Positions 6,622 to 9,096 of a DNA stretch of 9,096 bases are shown one piece after another. The notes below the pieces were generated by a model. That model was given only the letters and a program-made list of their open reading frames with translations. It did no database searches and had not been told where the DNA came from. The position numbers and the translations under genes were made by a program. The DNA comes from an uncultured Roseiflexaceae bacterium (GTDB taxonomy: Bacteria; Chloroflexota; Chloroflexia; Chloroflexales; Roseiflexaceae), in contig CAIPUQ010000177.1 in assembly GCA_903868295.1 (NCBI GenBank), positions 1-9,096 on the forward strand, written 5' to 3'. Each line of letters starts with the position of its first letter. The stretch's first letter is position 1.

Positions 6622-6643
6622 AGATGCGCGAGCACCCCCCACT

Positions 6644-8797
6644 ATGTCGTCGACCACACCGCTCACACAGCCACACTTGCGCGTCATTGCCGCCTGCGCC
6701 AAGACATTGAGTACCACTCAGCCGTTCGATGCGCGCGTCGCGCAGGTTTTTGTGTCGATGCGCACGGTGATGTCGTTCGACGAGGTACGGCTCAGTTACT
6801 GGACCGACTTCCCCACGCGCCAAGGCCTGGTCCACGTGGTCGGTGGCGGCACCTGGGGCATCGCCTGGGACGACGAGATGGTGCAGGCCTGCATCGCCAC
6901 CCAAAGCCCGCAGACACGCGACGCCAGCGCCGATATGCCGGCACGCAGTGGCTCGTTTGCGGCACGGCTCTACAACACCACGTGCATCCCCATCATGGCC
7001 AACAACGAGGTGTATGGCGTTTTTGCGTTCCGCACCGATAGTCCGCAACCGGTCAATGGACGTGACCTCGCGGCCATCGACGCACTCATCCCGCTGTTTG
7101 CCACGCAGCTCGTGCTGCTGGTAGCCAGTACCCCCCATAGTAACCACGACGAACAGCTGCTCCAGGCTGCCCGCAAGCAATTGCGCATCGTCGATATCAT
7201 GGCCCAGCTCCGTACGGATTTTGATCCGCCCATCCCGCTCCATGGGCTGCTCCCGATGATTTTGGCGCGGGCCTGCGAATACAGTGGCGCCGAATACGGC
7301 AGCATCGTGTTGGTCGACCCAGACCGCCAAGAAATAGAGCTCATCGCCGTGCACGGCTACCAGGTCACTCCCCTGCGCTCTGGTGCAGTCGAGCATATCC
7401 GCCATCGCTGGAACTGGGACAGCGGGGTCGCCGGCAAAGTCGCCCGTTCGGCGCGCCCGCTGATGCTCAAAGACGCCCCCGACGACGTCACGTACTTCTC
7501 CACCAATCTGCCTACCGTGCGCTCCAAGTTGGCCATCCCGTTGGTGGTCGACAAACGCGTCGAAGCCGTGCTCTGCCTCGACAGTGGTCGGGTCGATGCC
7601 TTCAGCGAACACGAATCGGCCCTGGCCCTGGGTGTCGCCGAAGCGTCTGCACAGCCGTTACGCCGGGCCATCCGCTACCAGGAGCTGCTCGAACGGAGCA
7701 CGCAGCTCAATCAGGTCTTCCAGAGCATCCCGTCGGGCCTCGTGCTCATCGATCGCTACGGCCAGGTGCTCCGCCACAATCCCGCATTTCTGCATATATG
7801 GGGATTGACGGCCGAGCAGGTGGGCGTCGGCTTCCGTGTGCCGTTCGACATGTTGGCGCTGTTGTTGCCGCGCTTTATTGACTCGAACGCCTTTACGCAG
7901 TTCAGCGACAACGCCCACAGCAATCCCGACCAAGAGATTTCGATGAGCCTCAAGCTGCGCAACCCGCACCAAGAGTTGCAGATTCTGTCGGTACCCACGC
8001 GCGACAACAGCGAGCATATCACCGGCCGCATCTGGGTCATCAACGACACCACGCGTGAGACCGAGGCAGACCGCCTCAAGAGCGAGTTTGCGTCGCTCGT
8101 CTCGCACGAGCTCAAAACGCCGCTGACCTCGATTATGGGCTACTCCGACATCCTGCTCAACCGCGATTTGCCCAGCGAGGCCCAAAAGAACCTCCTGCGC
8201 ATCCTGCGCAGCGAGGCCGAAAATCTGCAGAGCCTCGTCCACGAAATGCTCGACTACGCCCGTATCGAAGCCAACACCGTACGCATCAATCGCTGGCCTA
8301 TCGCCGTCGGCGAACTGTCGGTCGATCTGGCGAAAAAACTGCAGCACAGCGTCGCCTTCGCCAACCACCAGATTGCCTTTGATGTGCCGCCCCATCTGCC
8401 GCCGGCCTATGCCGACAAAGACCGCGTACGCCAGATTTTGACCAATCTCATCTCGAACGCCGCCAAGTATTCGCCCGACGGCGGCACCATCACCGTGCGC
8501 GTGCGCGAGCTGGCCAACCCGCCGGCGCGCCACCCTGATGGGCAGTTTTTGCACATCAGCATCAGCGACGAGGGCATCGGCATCACCGCCGAAAACCTGT
8601 CGCGCATCTGGGATCGCTTCGTACGCGTCGACACTAGCAACACCAAAAGCATCGGTGGTACGGGCCTGGGGCTCACCATCGTCAAAGGGCTGGTCGAGCT
8701 CCACGGCGGACGTGCCTGGGCACACAGCGAAATCAACAAGGGCAGCACGTTCCACTTCTCGTTGCCGGTGGCAACGGATTTGGCGCACGAAGACTAA
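6644..8797 (+). CDS. Cytoplasmic sensor histidine kinase (GAF-GAF-PAS-HisKA-HATPase)
   Basis: A two-component sensor kinase of 717 residues with no membrane segment or signal peptide, so it senses an internal cue. The order is: GAF-like domain at about 5-163; a short helical linker; a second, clearer GAF at about 196-345; a PAS at about 356-466 (opening FQSIPSGLVLID); HisKA with H-box SHELKTPL and the phospho-accepting His488; then the HATPase domain with N-box NLISNAAK (Asn601 and Asn605), G1 DEGIG (642-646), F-box IWDRF (655-659) and G2 GGTGLGL (671-677). All catalytic residues are intact, so it should be active. The ATG at 6644 has no Shine-Dalgarno, but a strong promoter about 40 bases upstream fits it. 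An out-of-frame ATG at 6624 could open a short overlapping upstream frame ending near 6710. No response regulator is adjacent in the window. The ligand of the GAF or PAS domains cannot be read from sequence. Confidence 0.95.
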   Translation: MSSTTPLTQPHLRVIAACAKTLSTTQPFDARVAQVFVSMRTVMSFDEVRLSYWTDFPTRQGLVHVVGGGTWGIAWDDEMVQACIATQSPQTRDASADMPARSGSFAARLYNTTCIPIMANNEVYGVFAFRTDSPQPVNGRDLAAIDALIPLFATQLVLLVASTPHSNHDEQLLQAARKQLRIVDIMAQLRTDFDPPIPLHGLLPMILARACEYSGAEYGSIVLVDPDRQEIELIAVHGYQVTPLRSGAVEHIRHRWNWDSGVAGKVARSARPLMLKDAPDDVTYFSTNLPTVRSKLAIPLVVDKRVEAVLCLDSGRVDAFSEHESALALGVAEASAQPLRRAIRYQELLERSTQLNQVFQSIPSGLVLIDRYGQVLRHNPAFLHIWGLTAEQVGVGFRVPFDMLALLLPRFIDSNAFTQFSDNAHSNPDQEISMSLKLRNPHQELQILSVPTRDNSEHITGRIWVINDTTRETEADRLKSEFASLVSHELKTPLTSIMGYSDILLNRDLPSEAQKNLLRILRSEAENLQSLVHEMLDYARIEANTVRINRWPIAVGELSVDLAKKLQHSVAFANHQIAFDVPPHLPPAYADKDRVRQILTNLISNAAKYSPDGGTITVRVRELANPPARHPDGQFLHISISDEGIGITAENLSRIWDRFVRVDTSNTKSIGGTGLGLTIVKGLVELHGGRAWAHSEINKGSTFHFSLPVATDLAHED

Positions 8798-8835
8798 ACC
8801 CCTTCGTGTGCGCCGTGCCGGCGCCCACACGCCGG
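8782..8835 (+). terminator. Two GC-rich hairpins after the kinase gene, possible U-less terminator
   Basis: The first hairpin spans the kinase stop codon: GGCGCACGAAG (8782-8792) pairs with CTTCGTG-TG-CGCC (8802-8814), with a two-base bulge and the TAA in the loop. The second is a perfect 6-bp stem CCGGCG-CCCACA-CGCCGG (8818-8835). Neither is followed by a U-tract, so termination is uncertain; they may instead protect the message 3' end. Confidence 0.4.
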
Positions 8836-8908
8836 AGCGGCAGATGCCCATGCGTCAGACGCCGCTCGTGGTACGGCCGGACTTTTCACAGAAAAAGAAC
8901 ACACCACC

Positions 8909-9096
8909 ATGCCCAACGAAATCCCGGCCGGACCGGTCACCGTCGAGCTCCGCGTCAGCAATTCGCGCTTCATCACCCACCTTGCACCCGCTGCCGAGGT
9001 GGTTACTGCACGGGCGTTTATCGCATCGATACGCGCCAAAATGCCCGACGCCAATCACCACGTGTATGCCTATGTCATCGGCCACGGCGGCACCAC
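8909..9096 (+). CDS. YigZ/IMPACT (UPF0029) family protein, N-terminal part
   Basis: The window holds the first 62 codons plus two bases and no stop, from the ATG at 8909. The reading MPNEIPAGPVTVEL, then SRFITHLAP (residues 19-27), then ARAFIASIRAKMPDANHH (about 34-51) and VYAYVIG closely follows the start of the IMPACT N-terminal domain as in E. coli YigZ, where the same positions read SRFI and PDARHHCWAW. The usual Cys after HH is Val here. Family members are about 200 residues; the eukaryotic relative IMPACT acts on Gcn2 regulation, while the bacterial role is poorly defined. The Shine-Dalgarno is poor (an AAAAAGAA run about 9 bases upstream). The gene lies 111 bases after the kinase with hairpins between them, so it is probably a separate unit. 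The family call is fairly firm; the partial length limits it. Confidence 0.85.
   Translation, partial: MPNEIPAGPVTVELRVSNSRFITHLAPAAEVVTARAFIASIRAKMPDANHHVYAYVIGHGGT

Larger units (their letters stand above)
6362..6643. other. Intergenic region between pentapeptide gene and histidine kinase gene
   Basis: This 282-base stretch has no convincing gene. Just after the pentapeptide stop, TGCAGG (6363-6368) and CCTGCA (6386-6391) form an inverted repeat with a long T-rich loop but no trailing U-tract, so it is not a clear terminator. TGGCAC (6476-6481) is complementary to GTGCCA at 6503-6508 and again at 6513-6518. The right end holds the promoter and the small inverted repeat listed separately. 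Open frames that cross the region are short and not recognisable. Confidence 0.55.

Noticed and set aside
7658..8851. A 397-codon minus-strand frame opposite the histidine kinase gene
   Set aside because: It is the shadow of a GC-rich gene whose own frame has every kinase motif; the product resembles no known family.

Overview
The window reads like a piece of a Chloroflexota (filamentous, Chloroflexales-like) chromosome. This is inferred from style, not from a marker gene. The signs are a moderately GC-rich background, a lipoprotein with a long Ala/Pro/Thr linker after the lipobox, a very large exported pentapeptide protein with a Thr-rich tail, and a soluble GAF-GAF-PAS histidine kinase.

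Layout. (1) Bases 1-2526, minus strand: an ABC importer operon of the SsuABC/TauABC/NMT1-like type, transcribed substrate-binding lipoprotein, then ATPase, then permease. The permease runs off the left edge. An extended -10 promoter candidate lies just upstream. A near-perfect intrinsic terminator with a UUCG loop sits between the binding-protein gene and the ATPase gene, so the binding protein is probably made in excess over the membrane parts. (2) Bases 2527-2869: a divergent intergenic region. (3) Bases 2870-6361, plus strand: an exported 1163-residue pentapeptide-repeat protein. Its pentapeptide ladder is interrupted eleven times by a conserved insert of about 28 residues (GTP..LP..W....GYLIGPGA), and every interval between inserts equals 48+5n residues. 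Mature-region cysteines occur only at the two ends. (4) Bases 6362-6643: non-coding, ending in a very good sigma70-type promoter (TTGACA-17-TAAAAT). (5) Bases 6644-8797, plus strand: a cytoplasmic sensor histidine kinase with all catalytic boxes intact and no response regulator in view. (6) Bases 8798-8908: a spacer with two GC-rich hairpins. (7) From 8909, plus strand: the N-terminus of a YigZ/IMPACT-family protein cut by the right edge.

The importer genes clearly work together. The pentapeptide protein, the kinase and the YigZ-like gene are each separated by more than 100 bases and show no obvious shared pathway. I do not see a defence system, mobile element or CRISPR. The most unusual object is the architecture of the pentapeptide protein; its function is unknown.
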